NCBI GenBank assembly: GCA_963702685.1
Contig: CAVPDQ010000001.1
Coordinates: 124,001 to 188,000 of the forward strand
Length of the DNA stretch: 64,000 nucleotides
Source: AP-15 sp963702685
GTDB lineage: Bacteria > Pseudomonadota > Alphaproteobacteria > ATCC43930 > CGMCC-115725
Reading direction: 5' to 3'
Shown here: one piece after another, positions 19,038-29,203 of the stretch
Position numbering within the stretch: position 1 is the first letter of the stretch
How the letters are laid out: each line of letters opens with the position of its first letter
Position numbers and translations under genes: made by a program
Notes under the pieces: generated by a model
Seen by the model: only the letters and a program-made list of their open reading frames with translations
Database searches by the model: none
Told to the model about the DNA's origin: nothing

Positions 19038-19041
<4 letters not shown>
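18436..19041 (-). CDS. NUDIX hydrolase, ADP-ribose pyrophosphatase type
   Basis: Hydrolyses nucleoside diphosphate sugars such as ADP-ribose to AMP and ribose phosphate. It is 201 residues with a complete Nudix box, AGLVEAGEAPDAVAVRETHE then ETGL (G-x5-E-x7-RE-x2-EE). The order of strands (GAAVAIVLYD, VVLVEQLRLPA) and the Pro-rich loop after the box fit the NudF group. It overlaps the upstream histidine kinase by 4 bp (stop and start share ATGA), so it is translated as the last gene of the signalling operon. That an ADP-ribose hydrolase ends this operon has no obvious mechanistic link to it. Confidence 0.8.
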
Positions 19042-21196
<2,155 letters not shown>

Positions 21197-21197
<1 letters not shown>

Positions 21198-21610
21198 CAC
21201 CGCGCGGGCATTTCGGTGTTCCCGCCGGGCGCTGGCGGGACCAGCTCGGCCAGCCGCCGTTTCAGCTCGTCGAAATCGATCGGCTTGGCGAGAAACGCAG
21301 CCGCGCCCGATTGGGCGGCGCGCCGCCGCCGGTCGTCATCGGCATAGGCGGTCACCATCAGGACCGGCAATTCCGGCCGCCGCCGCCTGATTTCGGCCAA
21401 CAGCTCGAGCCCGTCCATGCCCGGCATGTTGATGTCCGACAGGATCACGATCAGCTCCGGCTCGATCTCGCCGAGCCGGCGCAACCCCTCCTCGGCCGAT
21501 GCCGCAAAATGCAGCACATACTGCCCGGCGCGCACCTCGCGGCGAAAGCGCTGGCGGAAGAGCTCGGCGACATCGGCCTCGTCGTCCACGATCAAAATGC
21601 TGAAGCTCAT
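21197..21610 (-). CDS. Single-domain CheY-like response regulator
   Basis: 137-residue receiver without an output domain. The acidic pocket is VDDE (residues 8-11), the phospho-acceptor is Asp59 in LSDINMPGMDG, the switch Thr is in MVTAYAD and the conserved Lys is in AAFLAKPIDFDEL. It is followed without gap by the GAF-type histidine kinase, so the two form a kinase-receiver pair; output may be protein interaction or phosphorelay. A 49-bp gap separates it from the DUF1491 gene upstream. Confidence 0.85.
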
Positions 21611-21659
21611 GCCCTCGCTCCGTTGTGGCGCCCGCCGGTCTGCTCAGACGATCGGCCCG

Positions 21660-21995
21660 TCAGACGATCGGCTGGTCGAGCACCGTTTCCGCGGCGGCGG
21701 TCTCGATCTCGATCACCCAGAGGTCCGGGTCGCGGCCGCGCTGGCGGGCGATATAAGCATCGGCGTCGGCTTCGGCCACCGGCGCGGCACCCGTCGCGCA
21801 CATCCAGACCAGACTGCCGTCGGGCCGGCGCGCCTGCGCCAGCACCCGGCAAAAATTGTCGCGCTGGAGCAATTTGAGCAGAACCGCGCCGGCGTCGGCA
21901 TCGCCTCTGGCCGCGACCGCGACGCCGATCGCATTGAGATCGCAGCGCCGGATCAACGCCTTGACCCACAGCCCGGTCTTCAGCCGCGCCTCCAT
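21660..21995 (-). CDS. DUF1491 family protein
   Basis: 111 residues. The start MEARLKTGLWVKALIRRCDL, then the beta-rich GDADAGAVLLKLLQRDN, and DADAYIARQRGRDPDLWVIE near the end match DUF1491, a small family largely confined to Alphaproteobacteria with no known function. ATG at 21995 is used because homology begins there. It sits between two two-component pairs on the same strand, 23 bp after the preceding kinase gene, and is probably in the same transcript. Confidence 0.75.
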   Translation of the reverse strand: MEARLKTGLWVKALIRRCDLNAIGVAVAARGDADAGAVLLKLLQRDNFCRVLAQARRPDGSLVWMCATGAAPVAEADADAYIARQRGRDPDLWVIEIETAAAETVLDQPIV

Positions 21996-22018
21996 GCCGA
22001 GAGCCGGAGAACGGCGGC

Positions 22019-23539
22019 TCAGCCGCGGCCCGGCGCCAACGGCAGGCGGATATGCACGGTCAGCCCCTGGGGTACGCTGTTTTCGGCGGTGATCGTTCCG
22101 TCCATCGCCTCGACATTGCGGCGTGCGATCCACAGCCCGATGCCGAAATAGCTGGACGGAGCTTCGCCCGCCTCCTCGGCGCGGCGCTCGGAATAATAGC
22201 GGTCGAAAATCCGCGCGATCTGGCCCTCCGGCACGCCCGGGCCGTTGTCGGAGACGGTCAGGTGGGCGAGCCGTCCGTCATGGGCGAGATGGATCAGAAT
22301 CTCGCTGCCCATCGGCGAGAACGACACGGCGTTGTCGATCAGGTTTTCGAGCACCGTTTCGATCATCGCCTCGCTGCCGAGCACATAGAGGCCGGGCAAG
22401 AGATCGGCGGTGATCGTCAGGTCGCGGCTGGCCAGCACGATGGTCAGGCCGCGGCTGTCGAGGGTCGGCGATTGGCGCTGGATCAGCCGGCCGACGACGC
22501 GCCCGAGATCGACCGGCACCAGGGGCTCGTCGATCAAATCGGCTGCCGCCTCGTCGAGCCGGCGGGCGGAGGCGACCAGCCCTTCGAGCCGGTCCACTGC
22601 CTGCTCGACCACGCCGAGCGCGCGCTGCGCGCGCTGGTTGCCGTCGGCGAGGGCGCGGCGCAGCGGCTCGACCGATTGCCGGATCACCGCGATCGGCGTT
22701 TTGAAGGCGTGCGCGTTGTCCTCCGCGGTGCGGCGGATTTCGGCGGCGGAGCGATGCAATGCCTCGACCATGCGGTCGAATTCGGCGGCCACCTCGGCCA
22801 GCTCCGGCAGGTCGGCGCGGGCGGCAAACGAGCCGGCGTCCGGCCCCTGGTCGCGGATCCGCCGGGCGCGCCGGGCAAAGCGGCGCAACCCGCCGCGCAC
22901 GCTGAGCAGCGTCGAAAACGTAATCGCCGCCATCGCCAGATAAATCAGGGCGGCGATGCGCACCGTCGGCGTCGCCCAATAGGGTTGCCCCAGATGGGCC
23001 GAGGGGAAGGCGTCGGCCGAGAACGAGGCGACCACCGCCCAGCAGCCGGCGGCGGTCGCCAGCGGGGTGACGGCGGTGACGATCTCGGCGCCTCCGGTCG
23101 GGCGGTCGTAGGCCAGCGAGAACGGCATCTCGCCCTTGCAATTCTGCGCCAGGTGGTCGAGCACGCCCTGGCGCGCCAAGGTCTCGCGCTCGGCCTGCAG
23201 GTTGCGCGGCTCGACCGTCGGCCAGGACGCGACATAGTAAAACCCGTCGTTGCCGCCGCCGGCGCCGGCCGGCGCCAGCAACAGCTTGATCGTCGTCACC
23301 TCGCCGGCAAATCGCGACAACACCTGGCCGAGCTGCGGCAACGAGCCGGTATCGGCGGTTTCGAGCATCGGCAGCAGCGACTGGCTGATGACCCGGCCTT
23401 CGTCGCGCACGCTGCGCAGCAAGAGGTTCTGGCTGTCCTCGTAGGCGGCCTGGAACTCGATATAGAGAAAGGCCGGGACGAGCAAAAAGATGACCGCGAG
23501 CAGCGCCGACTTGGCCGTCAGCGACCACGCCCAGCGCAA
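22019..23539 (-). CDS. Periplasmic-sensing histidine kinase paired with a ChvI-like regulator
   Basis: 506 residues. Membrane segment 1 lies at about 8-30, followed by a periplasmic sensor of about 200 residues, membrane segment 2 at about 220-240, HAMP, a HisKA-like helix with the likely phospho-acceptor in DNAHAFKTPIAVIRQSVEPL, and an ATPase domain with ENLIDNAVSFSP, DNGPGVP and FGIGLWIARR. The H-box is the HAFKTP variant instead of HELKNP, typical of this clade. No ATG fits; a TTG at 23539, 14 bp after the regulator's stop, gives a protein beginning just before the first membrane helix. Related ChvG/ExoS kinases respond to acid or envelope conditions. Confidence 0.8.
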   Translation of the reverse strand: MRWAWSLTAKSALLAVIFLLVPAFLYIEFQAAYEDSQNLLLRSVRDEGRVISQSLLPMLETADTGSLPQLGQVLSRFAGEVTTIKLLLAPAGAGGGNDGFYYVASWPTVEPRNLQAERETLARQGVLDHLAQNCKGEMPFSLAYDRPTGGAEIVTAVTPLATAAGCWAVVASFSADAFPSAHLGQPYWATPTVRIAALIYLAMAAITFSTLLSVRGGLRRFARRARRIRDQGPDAGSFAARADLPELAEVAAEFDRMVEALHRSAAEIRRTAEDNAHAFKTPIAVIRQSVEPLRRALADGNQRAQRALGVVEQAVDRLEGLVASARRLDEAAADLIDEPLVPVDLGRVVGRLIQRQSPTLDSRGLTIVLASRDLTITADLLPGLYVLGSEAMIETVLENLIDNAVSFSPMGSEILIHLAHDGRLAHLTVSDNGPGVPEGQIARIFDRYYSERRAEEAGEAPSSYFGIGLWIARRNVEAMDGTITAENSVPQGLTVHIRLPLAPGRG

Positions 23540-23552
23540 GCTCCGGCGTTTG

Positions 23553-24272
23553 TCACGCCCGCGCGTTCCAGCGGTATCCGAAACCGGCGTAATTTTCGAT
23601 ACGGTCGAAACCGGGGTCGCCATCGCGGAACTTCTTGCGGATACGCTTGATGAAGGTGCGGACATTGGCCCGATACCCCTCTGCACCGTGGCCGGCAACA
23701 AAGTCCTTACCATGCACGAGATCATAGATGTCGCGATAGCCGACGTCGTGGCCGACATTTTCGGCGAGCAGCGCCAAGATCTTGAATTCTGTCAAGGTCA
23801 GATCGACCGGGCGGCCGGCCCAGGTGGCGCGGCTCGTGTCGAAGCTGAGCTCGAGCCGGCCGAGCTGCACGACCTCCGGCCGCGCCGGGTCCGGCTCGGC
23901 GGCCGGCCGCGCACCCTCGGCGATCAGCTCGATCCGCTTGATCAGGATCGGCAGGCGGCGCGATTTGTCGATAAAATCGACAGCCCCCCCGGCCAGCGCC
24001 GCCTCCTCGTAGATATCGTCCGACAGCGCGGTCAGAAAGATCACCGGGATCGCAATTCCCGACCCCCGCATGCGGCGCAAGACCTCGATCCCGGTCAGCT
24101 GCGGCATGCGCCAGTCGAGCAGCATCGCATCGGCGCCGCCGCCTTGCTCGAGATAGCTGAGCGCTGCGCCGCCGCTGCCAAACGAGGTGACGGCATAGCC
24201 TTCGTCGATCAGGTTGAGCTCGAGCGATTCGCGAAACAAATCGTCGTCGTCGACCAGCAGCAGATGCGGCAT
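23553..24272 (-). CDS. ChvI-like OmpR-family response regulator
   Basis: 239 residues. The receiver has VDDDDLFRESL and phospho-acceptor Asp53 in LLDWRMP. The output is a winged helix, with PVDLTLTEFKILALLAENVG and the recognition region GYRANVRTFIKRIRKKF, ending FGYRWNA. The layout and the phrase GGAVDFIDKSRRLPILIKRI are typical of ChvI-type regulators in Alphaproteobacteria, which control envelope, exopolysaccharide and acid responses. It is the first gene of the signalling run and lies 17 bp after the stop of a lipoprotein gene on the same strand. Confidence 0.85.
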   Translation of the reverse strand: MPHLLLVDDDDLFRESLELNLIDEGYAVTSFGSGGAALSYLEQGGGADAMLLDWRMPQLTGIEVLRRMRGSGIAIPVIFLTALSDDIYEEAALAGGAVDFIDKSRRLPILIKRIELIAEGARPAAEPDPARPEVVQLGRLELSFDTSRATWAGRPVDLTLTEFKILALLAENVGHDVGYRDIYDLVHGKDFVAGHGAEGYRANVRTFIKRIRKKFRDGDPGFDRIENYAGFGYRWNARA

Positions 24273-24289
24273 TGCCGGCGCACCCCTAC

Positions 24290-24895
24290 CTAGGTTCTGC
24301 GCGCCACGGAGAGCGAGCGCAGACAATCCTGCTGCTCGGCGCTGTCGCCAGCGTCGCCCTTAAAGGCATAGCGCAGGCTGCGCATCCGACCGCTGCGCAG
24401 ATCCAGGTAAAAGAACAGGTCGAGCTCGCAGCTGGCGCTGCGCCAGCGCCACACCGTGGCCGGCGGCTCTTCGGCGGTTTCCGCCGCGGCGCCGAACAGC
24501 CGCGCGGCGGCCGATTGGTCGAGGCCGATCAGCTCGCTCGCCCGCGGCGGGACCGGCGCCGGCGGCGGTCCGCCCGGTTGCGGCGCGGCCATCGCCATCG
24601 CCTCGTCCCCCGGTGTCTCGGGCGGTGCTTCGGGTTTGTGCGCGGGCCGCGGCACCGGCCGGGGCCGCACCCGCGGCGGCGGCGGCGGGGGCGGGGGCGG
24701 CAACGCCGCGACCGGTTTTGGCGGCGGCGGCGGCGGCGTCGATGCGCACCCCGTCAGCGCCAGCACCGCCAGCCCGGTCAAAACGAGCCCGGTCAAAACG
24801 AGATTGAACAGCGGCCGTCGCCCGGCCTTTGTCACCCCAGCCACGATCCGCCCGCCCGCATCTTCGGCTTCGTCTGCGCGGCTTAAATATAGCAT
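24290..24895 (-). CDS. Proline-rich lipoprotein of unknown function
   Basis: 201 residues. A lipobox, LALTGCAS, follows a hydrophobic stretch containing LVLTGLVLTGL. After the Cys comes a proline-rich spacer (runs of six and nine Pro, then RVRPRPVPRPAHKPEAPP) that could span the periplasm, and a C-terminal domain of about 80 residues with WRWRSASCELDLFFYLDL, SLRYAF and a final Cys. The two cysteines of the globular part could pair. The N-terminus has about 30 residues before the hydrophobic core, so a later start is possible. It lies 3 bp after another lipoprotein gene and 17 bp before the ChvI-like gene. Confidence 0.6.
   Translation of the reverse strand: MLYLSRADEAEDAGGRIVAGVTKAGRRPLFNLVLTGLVLTGLAVLALTGCASTPPPPPPKPVAALPPPPPPPPPRVRPRPVPRPAHKPEAPPETPGDEAMAMAAPQPGGPPPAPVPPRASELIGLDQSAAARLFGAAAETAEEPPATVWRWRSASCELDLFFYLDLRSGRMRSLRYAFKGDAGDSAEQQDCLRSLSVARRT
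24772..24801. repeat. 15-bp exact tandem duplication in a lipoprotein signal peptide
   Basis: Two identical 15-bp copies (24772-24786, 24787-24801) encode LVLTG twice in the hydrophobic core just before the lipobox. The frame is kept. It is the same kind of event as at 3096. Confidence 0.85.
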
Positions 24896-24898
24896 AGA

Positions 24899-25375
24899 TC
24901 AACGGCGCGCCAGACGGTCGATCGCGCCGATGTCGCCATCGCGATAAATTGCGACCAGCTGCCTATCATTCAGCAATACGTAAGTTTGATCGCCGTGGTC
25001 GCAGTCGAGCTCGGCCACTTGATAGCTCGGCGCCGGCAACAGGTCCGACAATTTCCTTTGCAGCTCGGGCTGACGGGTGATCAGGCCGGTCAGCGCTTGC
25101 CGGCTTCTGGTATCGTAGGCAAAGCGAAAGACCCCGTGGCAGGTGCGGTTGTCGAGCGCCACGCTTTCTCCGTCCGGCTCGCGCTGGACGATCGTGTCGG
25201 CGCGAATGGTGATGGCGTCGTTGTCGACGGTGGCCCAGCTGCCGACGAACGGGTTCGCCGGCGGCGCCGGCGCCGGCGCGCAGCCGAGCGGCGCCGCCGC
25301 CAGACTCAAGGCGAACGCGATCTGCGGCAGCTGCGATCGGGCGCCGGAGCGCGGCACGCCAGCCTCGTTTGTCAC
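24899..25375 (-). CDS. Putative lipoprotein, 158 residues
   Basis: Signal region with lipobox APLGCAP at about residues 27-33, then a Pro/Ala linker and a beta-rich domain: NPFVGSWATVDNDAITIRAD, RTCHGVFRFAYDTR, AELDCDHGDQTYVLLND. The GSWATVDNDAITI pattern recalls small lipocalin-like or MliC-like periplasmic domains but I cannot assign a family. It is the first of a minus-strand run with the proline-rich lipoprotein and is divergent from the tad-like cluster. Confidence 0.55.
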   Translation of the reverse strand: MTNEAGVPRSGARSQLPQIAFALSLAAAPLGCAPAPAPPANPFVGSWATVDNDAITIRADTIVQREPDGESVALDNRTCHGVFRFAYDTRSRQALTGLITRQPELQRKLSDLLPAPSYQVAELDCDHGDQTYVLLNDRQLVAIYRDGDIGAIDRLARR

Positions 25376-25573
25376 CAGCGACCCTTCAGCATAGCGCGAA
25401 CCGCGACGCCGCGCGACCGGCCGTTAACGGCTCGTTTACCCGTAGCTTCTAGCCTCGGGCCCGCAAAGTTTGCCGGCTGAGATCGCGCCGCTTCCTCTTG
25501 TGATGCGGGCGAGCGAAGGCGGCGCAGGCTTTGGCAGCAGCCGGGCGGCTCCTGCCGCTGGCAGCTCGCAACC

Positions 25574-25607
25574 GTGGCAAGGGTTCAGGCGTGGCAAGGG
25601 TTCAGGC
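25574..25607. repeat. 17-bp exact tandem duplication carrying the ribosome site of the tadG-like gene
   Basis: Two adjacent identical 17-bp units (25574-25590, 25591-25607) end 1 bp before ATG 25609. Each contains AAGGG, so the start codon is preceded by a duplicated ribosome-binding site. Confidence 0.8.
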
Positions 25608-25608
25608 G

Positions 25609-27553
25609 ATGCTCGGGAAGGTTCTTGGCGATCGGCGGGGATCGATCAGCATTATCGCAGCACTCTCGTTTGTCGCCGTGATCGGGGTCGCGGCATTGGC
25701 GGTCGATTACGGGCGCGCGCTGATGCAGCGCACCGAAAACCAGCGGACCGCCGACCTCGCCGCTTATGCCGGGGCGCTCGTCTACAACGCCACCGCCTCG
25801 ACCGGCGACGCCACCGCCGCCGCCACCGCCGCCGCCGCCAGCATCGCCAGCCTCAACGGCTTCTCCAACCCGAGCGCGAGCATCGTCACCTCGCCGAGCG
25901 GCGACGGCAACCAGGCGCTGCAGGTCGGCGTCACCAAGAATGTGCCGCTCTATCTGGCGCGGGTGCTGACCAGCAACACCACCCTGCCGGTCAGCGCCGC
26001 CGCCTCCGCCGAGATCAAAGCCAAACGCCGCCGGCTGCATCATCGCGCTCAGCAGCAGCGGCACCGGCGTGACCGTCACCAGCTCCGCCACGATCACCGC
26101 CGACAACTGCGCCGTCGCCTCGAACGCGGCCGTAACCGTCTCTTCGGCCAGCAAGATCACCACCAAAGTCCTCGATTACGGCACGACCTACAGCACCAGC
26201 GGAGCCAGCAGCATCGTCGCACCCGGCGGTGGCACGGTTACCTATCGCAAGGCGACCACCGCCGACCCGCTCGCCGCGAACACCGGGGTGACCGGCGCTG
26301 TCGCGCGGCTCGCCACCGTCGAGGCGCTGACATCGCCAGCGGCGCCGTCGGTCACGCCGGGCCCCAATCTCAGCTTCTCCAGCAGCAGCTTTACAAACTC
26401 GGCGCCCTTGCCCGCGGGCTGCAGCACGCCGACGCTTTCGGGAGCAAGCTGGACTCTCACCTGCACGAGCGGAGGCTCTTACAATTTCGGCTCGCTCAGC
26501 GTCACTTCCACGGCCCACCTCGCGTTCAACACCGGCGGCTCGGCCGCCACGACCTACAATTTCAGCGGCGGCATAACGGTCAGCAGCTCCGCCGGCCTGA
26601 CCACCGGCCCCGGCATCTTCAAGATTGCCCAAGGGGTCACGGTTTCCAGCTCCTCGACCGCAACGTTCGGCGCCGGGACCTTCGACATCGGACCCAGCAC
26701 GAGCGCCTGCACCGACGGGGGCAAGTACAGCCTCTGCGTCGAGAGCGCCACGAGCCTGACCATCGGCGGCCCGAGCAGCTTCACCTTTGGCGGCGGCATC
26801 TATGCGGGCTCCTCGGCGACGATCAAGCTCGGCTCGGGCACCACCAACACCTATGCCATCGGGGCGAGCAGCAACGGCAACTCGGCCGTCGCCGCGAGCT
26901 CGTCGAAGCTCCTGTTCGCCGACGCCCTGAGCGGCACGACCTCATTCCAGCTGAACGGCAACATCAGCGCCGCGTCAGCCGCCTGTCTCGCGCTGCCGGA
27001 CGCATCCGAGCACGACATCAACGGTGCGATCATCGCCAACTCGGCCAGCAACACCACGCTCGGCTCCGGCATCTATACGGTCAGCGACTACATCGACAAC
27101 GAGTCGGCCTCGGGCGGCGGCGGCTGCTCCGGGTGGAGCGGCGGCACCGCCGACACGGGCGTGACCCTCGTTCTCGGCGCCGTCAAAACACCGGCTTCGG
27201 GTACTTGCTCGGGCATGGCGGTCTGCGTGCTCTCGGCCTCCAACGCCGCCCTGGTCGCGCCCACCACGGGAAGCACCGCCGGGATCGCGGTCATCGGACC
27301 GACCTCCACTGCCAACACGGCAGGTGCGCTCTTCGAATCGGCGAGCAGCGGCTCCTACTCGGGCGCGGTCTATATGCCCAATGGGCCGATCACCGTCAGC
27401 TCGGCTTCGAGCCTCGGCGGCGGATCGGCCGCCTGCCTGGAATTGATCGGCTCGCAGGTTACCGTGAGCAGCGCCGGCGCCATCGGCTCGACCTGCACCG
27501 GGCTCGGCGGCGGCGGGGCCGGCGCGGGCGGCACCGTCGCCCTGGTGAAATAA
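25609..27553 (+). CDS. TadG-like pilus-assembly protein with long Ser/Gly/Thr-rich region (one frameshift near 26025)
   Basis: N-terminus: DRRGSISIIAALSFVAVIGV, then AALAVDYGRALMQRTENQRT and ADLAAYAGAL, the TadG/TadE-type membrane helix followed by the conserved Asp-Leu-Ala-Ala-hydrophobic segment. After about 140 residues an extra A in an AAA run at 26023-26025 moves the frame from phase 1 to phase 2, and the sequence resumes with GCIIALSSSGTGVTVTSSAT. The following 490 residues are extracytoplasmic, low-complexity and beta-prone, with VTVSSAS-like and GSSATIKLGSG-like repeats. The repaired length is about 647 residues. TadG proteins are envelope components of Flp-type pilus systems. No tadA, B, C or secretin gene is present in the window. 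Confidence 0.75.
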
Positions 27554-27570
27554 CGGGGCGGAGCGCCCCG

Positions 27571-28099
27571 ATGCGGCGTTGCGGTCCGGCGCGAGCGGTC
27601 CTGCACCTCTTGTGGGGGCGCGAAGACTGCGGCGTCGCGGCGATCGAATTCGCGCTCTTATCCACGGTGTTCCTGATCCTGCTTGCCGGCGTCGTCGATG
27701 TCGGCAGCGTGATCTACACGATGTCCAAGCTCGATGCGGCGGTCAGCGCCGGCGCGCAATACGCCGAAAACAATGCCGCTCTGGTCGCCACCAATCCATC
27801 CGGGCTCTCGACCGACATCGGCAACTGTCGTCAACGACACCAACGGCACGGGGTGGGCGACCAGCACAGTCGATGTCAACAACGGCAACGACGCGACCGG
27901 CTGCTATTGCCCGACCGGCACGCCCGGCAGCTGGAGCTGGGGCGGTGCCGTCTCCTGCCAGAGCGCCTGCGGCGTCGGCGGTGTCGCCGGCCAGTTTGTG
28001 ACGATCACCGCGAGCCGCAGCTTCACGCCGATGTTTCCATCCTTCGGCTTTGTCCAGAACGGGGCGATCAGCCGCAGCGCGATTGTCGAAACGCAATGA
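27571..28099 (+). CDS. TadE-like pseudopilin/assembly protein (one frameshift near 27825)
   Basis: Begins MRRCGPARAVLHLLW; the TadE signature CGVAAIEFALLSTVFLILLA gives the G/A-x-x-AIEFAL motif and membrane helix. The segment YTMSKLDAAVSAGAQYAENN follows. The frame then moves from phase 1 to phase 2 at an extra G (27824-27826) and continues ATVVNDTNGTGWATSTVDVN and VTITASRSFTPMFPSFGF. The repaired length is about 175 residues. The helix is processed and assembled at the inner membrane in tad systems. It begins 17 bp after the TadG-like gene and its stop overlaps the next start by ATGA. Confidence 0.8.
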
Positions 28100-28554
28100 G
28101 GCGGCACCGGCTGCGGACCCTCGGCCGGTCGTGCGGCGGTGTCGCAGCGCTCGAATTCGCCCTGGTGGCGCCGGCCTTTCTCGCCTTGCTGATCGGCTCG
28201 ATCGAGCTCGGCCGCGCGTTGTGGACTTGGCAGGCGTTGCAAGAAACCGCCGGCGCCGGCGCCCGCTGCATGGCGATCGCGCAGGGAACCAGCCCGAACG
28301 GGCCGTGCACCTCGGGCGGCGCCTACAGCCAATCGACCACGCAAATCTATGTCGAAGGGATCGCCGGCCAATGGGGCGTCTCCCTGGCCAACGGCGACAT
28401 CACCCCGACGACAAACGCCAGCTGCGGCGGCACCTCCGGCTTCGCACAGGTTTCGATCACCAAGACCTTCGTCAGCGTGGCGCCACTCGCGTTTTTCTTT
28501 CCCGCCGGCGGCGTCGCGCTGACCGCGAGCGCCTGCTACCCACAGAACTCGTAG
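28096..28554 (+). CDS. TadE-like protein
   Basis: 152 residues. The TadE signature CGGVAALEFALVAPAFLALL is followed by IGSIELGRALWTWQALQETA, then an extracytoplasmic domain with five cysteines (RCMAIAQ, GPCTSGG, SCGGTSG and a C-terminal ACYPQNS) that may form disulfides, ending like other TadE proteins with VSVAPLAFFFPAGGVALTAS. Third gene of the tadG-tadE-tadE run, with an ATGA overlap to the preceding gene. Codon use and frame are intact here. Confidence 0.85.
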   Translation: MRRHRLRTLGRSCGGVAALEFALVAPAFLALLIGSIELGRALWTWQALQETAGAGARCMAIAQGTSPNGPCTSGGAYSQSTTQIYVEGIAGQWGVSLANGDITPTTNASCGGTSGFAQVSITKTFVSVAPLAFFFPAGGVALTASACYPQNS

Positions 28555-28658
28555 CTTTTAAGCAAAACAAGCCGAAAGACTGTCTCAGCCCTCGCAGATA
28601 TCCCAAATTCGCCTTCCCGGCGGAAGCCTACTAAAGCATGATCCGATTAGGTAGGGCC

Positions 28659-28817
28659 TCCCTCACCCTCCTCGGGCTCGACCCGAGGATCCGGGTAAGG
28701 CTCGACGGAGTTTATCCTCGGGCCGGCCTCAGGCCGGACCCGTGGGCCTCGCCAACCCTTCGCGACCCTCTCCCCCGATCGGGCCCCAATTGGGGGGAGA
28801 GGGAAGGGTGAGGGGGG
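28659..28817. repeat. Palindromic intergenic element (CCCTCACCC...GGGTGAGGG type)
   Basis: The gap of 467 bp between the tadE-like gene and the next small gene holds an element whose outer arms are CCCTCACCC and its complement GGGTGAGGG. Nested inside is a hairpin, CCCTCTCCC with GGGAGAGGG, at about 28766-28803, plus smaller stems such as GGCCGGCCTCAGGCCGG. The same outer and inner arms occur at 37821-37906 inside a coding gene. This is a repetitive extragenic palindrome class common in GC-rich proteobacteria. Nothing coding is seen in the gap. Confidence 0.7.
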
Positions 28818-29021
28818 CTGACGGGCTGATGCAACCTGATCGGATCTTGCTCGAGACTAGGCCCGCGCCGGGAAAGCCTCGAGAGAAGAACCGCATCAGC
28901 TTTCGCTGGTGCGGCCTCGAAGGACGCAGGTTGCCACAAGCTGCCCGGCATCGCGTCGGCCGACGGAATAAACCGGGCCTGCCGTCCATCATAATCTCGG
29001 CGGCAATGGGACCGGACCGCG

Positions 29022-29192
29022 ATGAAACGGCTCGCATGCTCGGTGTTTTGCCTGGCGCTTCTGTTGCTGTCGGGTTGCGCGCAAACCAGCCCGGACCCGC
29101 CGTCGCGGCCGCCGGGCCCGGCTTATAACGGCAGCATGGGCGGCGGTGACGGTGGTGGCGGCGGTGGTGGTGGCGACGGCGGCGGAATGTAG
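29022..29192 (+). CDS. Small glycine-rich lipoprotein, 56 residues
   Basis: ATG 29022 to TAG 29190-29192. MKRLACSVFCLALLLLSGCA is a clear lipoprotein signal with lipobox LLLSGCA. The mature peptide is about 38 residues: QTSPDPPSRPPGPAYNGSMG followed by an almost pure Gly/Asp tail ending in Met. No family is recognised. Small Gly-rich lipoproteins of this kind are often found as single genes. The 3' end is 11 bp from the convergent acyl-CoA dehydrogenase-like gene. Confidence 0.65.
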   Translation: MKRLACSVFCLALLLLSGCAQTSPDPPSRPPGPAYNGSMGGGDGGGGGGGGDGGGM

Positions 29193-29203
29193 ATGGCTGG
29201 CGG

